Assembly (NCBI GenBank): GCA_913064995.1 | Contig: CAJYBL010000076.1 | Span: 1-6,933 of the forward strand | Length of the DNA: 6,933 nt | Reading direction: 5' to 3' | Origin: an uncultured Alphaproteobacteria bacterium | Lineage (GTDB): Bacteria; Pseudomonadota; Alphaproteobacteria; Puniceispirillales; Puniceispirillaceae | Shown: piece by piece, positions 6,630-6,933 of the stretch | Layout of the letters: each line of letters opens with the position of its first letter | How positions within the stretch are numbered: position 1 is the first letter of the stretch | The notes under the pieces: model-generated | Database searches by the model: none | Seen by the model: only the letters and a program-made list of their open reading frames with translations | What the model was told of the DNA's origin: nothing | Position numbers and translations under genes: made by a program

Positions 6630-6933
6630 GTTTACCACAACATCTATCAACGATTGCGTAAAATAGACTCTCGCCAGTCGACTAACAATGCTCCAGTTTA
6701 TGAGCACCAGAAGAAACCTAACATCTCAAAGATTTTTTCTGCGAAAGTTTGTCTTGCCCGCCAAATGCTAATTTCGACGAGCGCCTGCCCATGAGAATAA
6801 TTTAAACACGCCAGTCAGAACCTATTCTCTTCGAACCAATGAATCTATTTATTTTGTTACACCATGTTGCTGTGTATCAGACTCATGGATCCTCTAAGAC
6901 CACCAATTGTTGCACCCAGATTCAATATGCATG
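6601..6933. other. Unassigned terminal segment with no recognised gene
   Basis: About 333 bases with GC near 37-45%, clearly richer than the adjoining dxr fragment. The longest stop-free plus-strand stretch found by reading the frames is 6600-6794 (64 codons). It has no ATG start before codon 53 and no motif I recognise. The minus-strand extension of the dxr frame to 6707 also shows no family resemblance. No tRNA fold, rRNA segment, CRISPR repeat or insertion-sequence end was visible. It may be non-coding sequence or a low-quality contig end from yet another source. Confidence 0.6.

Noticed and set aside
6033..6707. A complete 224-residue minus-strand protein
   Set aside because: Only about 6081-6600 resembles DXR. 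The first 35 or so residues and the last 15 or so are read-through into foreign sequence, and a real DXR is near 390-400 residues.
6821..6850. Possible tRNA T-loop (GGTTCGAAG on the minus strand)
   Set aside because: The flanking five-base stems do not pair and no anticodon or acceptor arms can be folded around it.
1..6933. CRISPR array, prophage, insertion sequence or defence system
   Set aside because: No direct-repeat/spacer pattern, transposase, integrase or phage-like protein was seen on either strand.

Overview
The window falls into two unlike parts. Bases 1 to about 5,750 are one continuous piece of an alphaproteobacterial chromosome. It carries the nitrogen-regulation operon dusB (5' end cut off), ntrB, ntrC, ntrY and the first codons of a gene in the ntrX position. 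Base composition is moderate: hand-counted 60-base samples are mostly 50-60% GC. Gene order, protein motifs and composition suit a marine alphaproteobacterium such as the SAR116 group. The group assignment is inference. The dusB-ntrBC-ntrYX order itself is well known in alphaproteobacteria.

The operon is tightly packed. dusB/ntrB and ntrY/ntrX overlap by one base, ntrB/ntrC by four, and ntrC/ntrY are one base apart, so a single transcript with translational coupling is likely. NtrB and NtrY are histidine kinases, one soluble and one membrane-bound. NtrC is the AAA+ response regulator paired with NtrB, and NtrX would be the partner of NtrY. DusB modifies tRNA and is the usual first gene of this operon. 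The most biologically interesting point is that NtrC keeps its ATPase and DNA-binding motifs but lacks the GAFTGA loop that contacts sigma-54.

Bases from about 5,755 to the end look like a patchwork of unrelated fragments. A few codons into ntrX the sequence becomes a very AT-rich OmpR-type receiver start (about 23% GC). It then becomes the last 85 codons of a transketolase (about 42% GC), then an internal fragment of dxr on the opposite strand (about 22-28% GC), and finally about 330 bases of unrecognised sequence (about 37-45% GC). Each fragment is cut in mid-gene. Several joins lie where both partners could share a short stretch of sequence, and an inverted repeat sits on the last join. 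The simplest reading is a chimeric assembly or amplification product from several marine bacteria, so gene linkage beyond about 5,755 should not be trusted.
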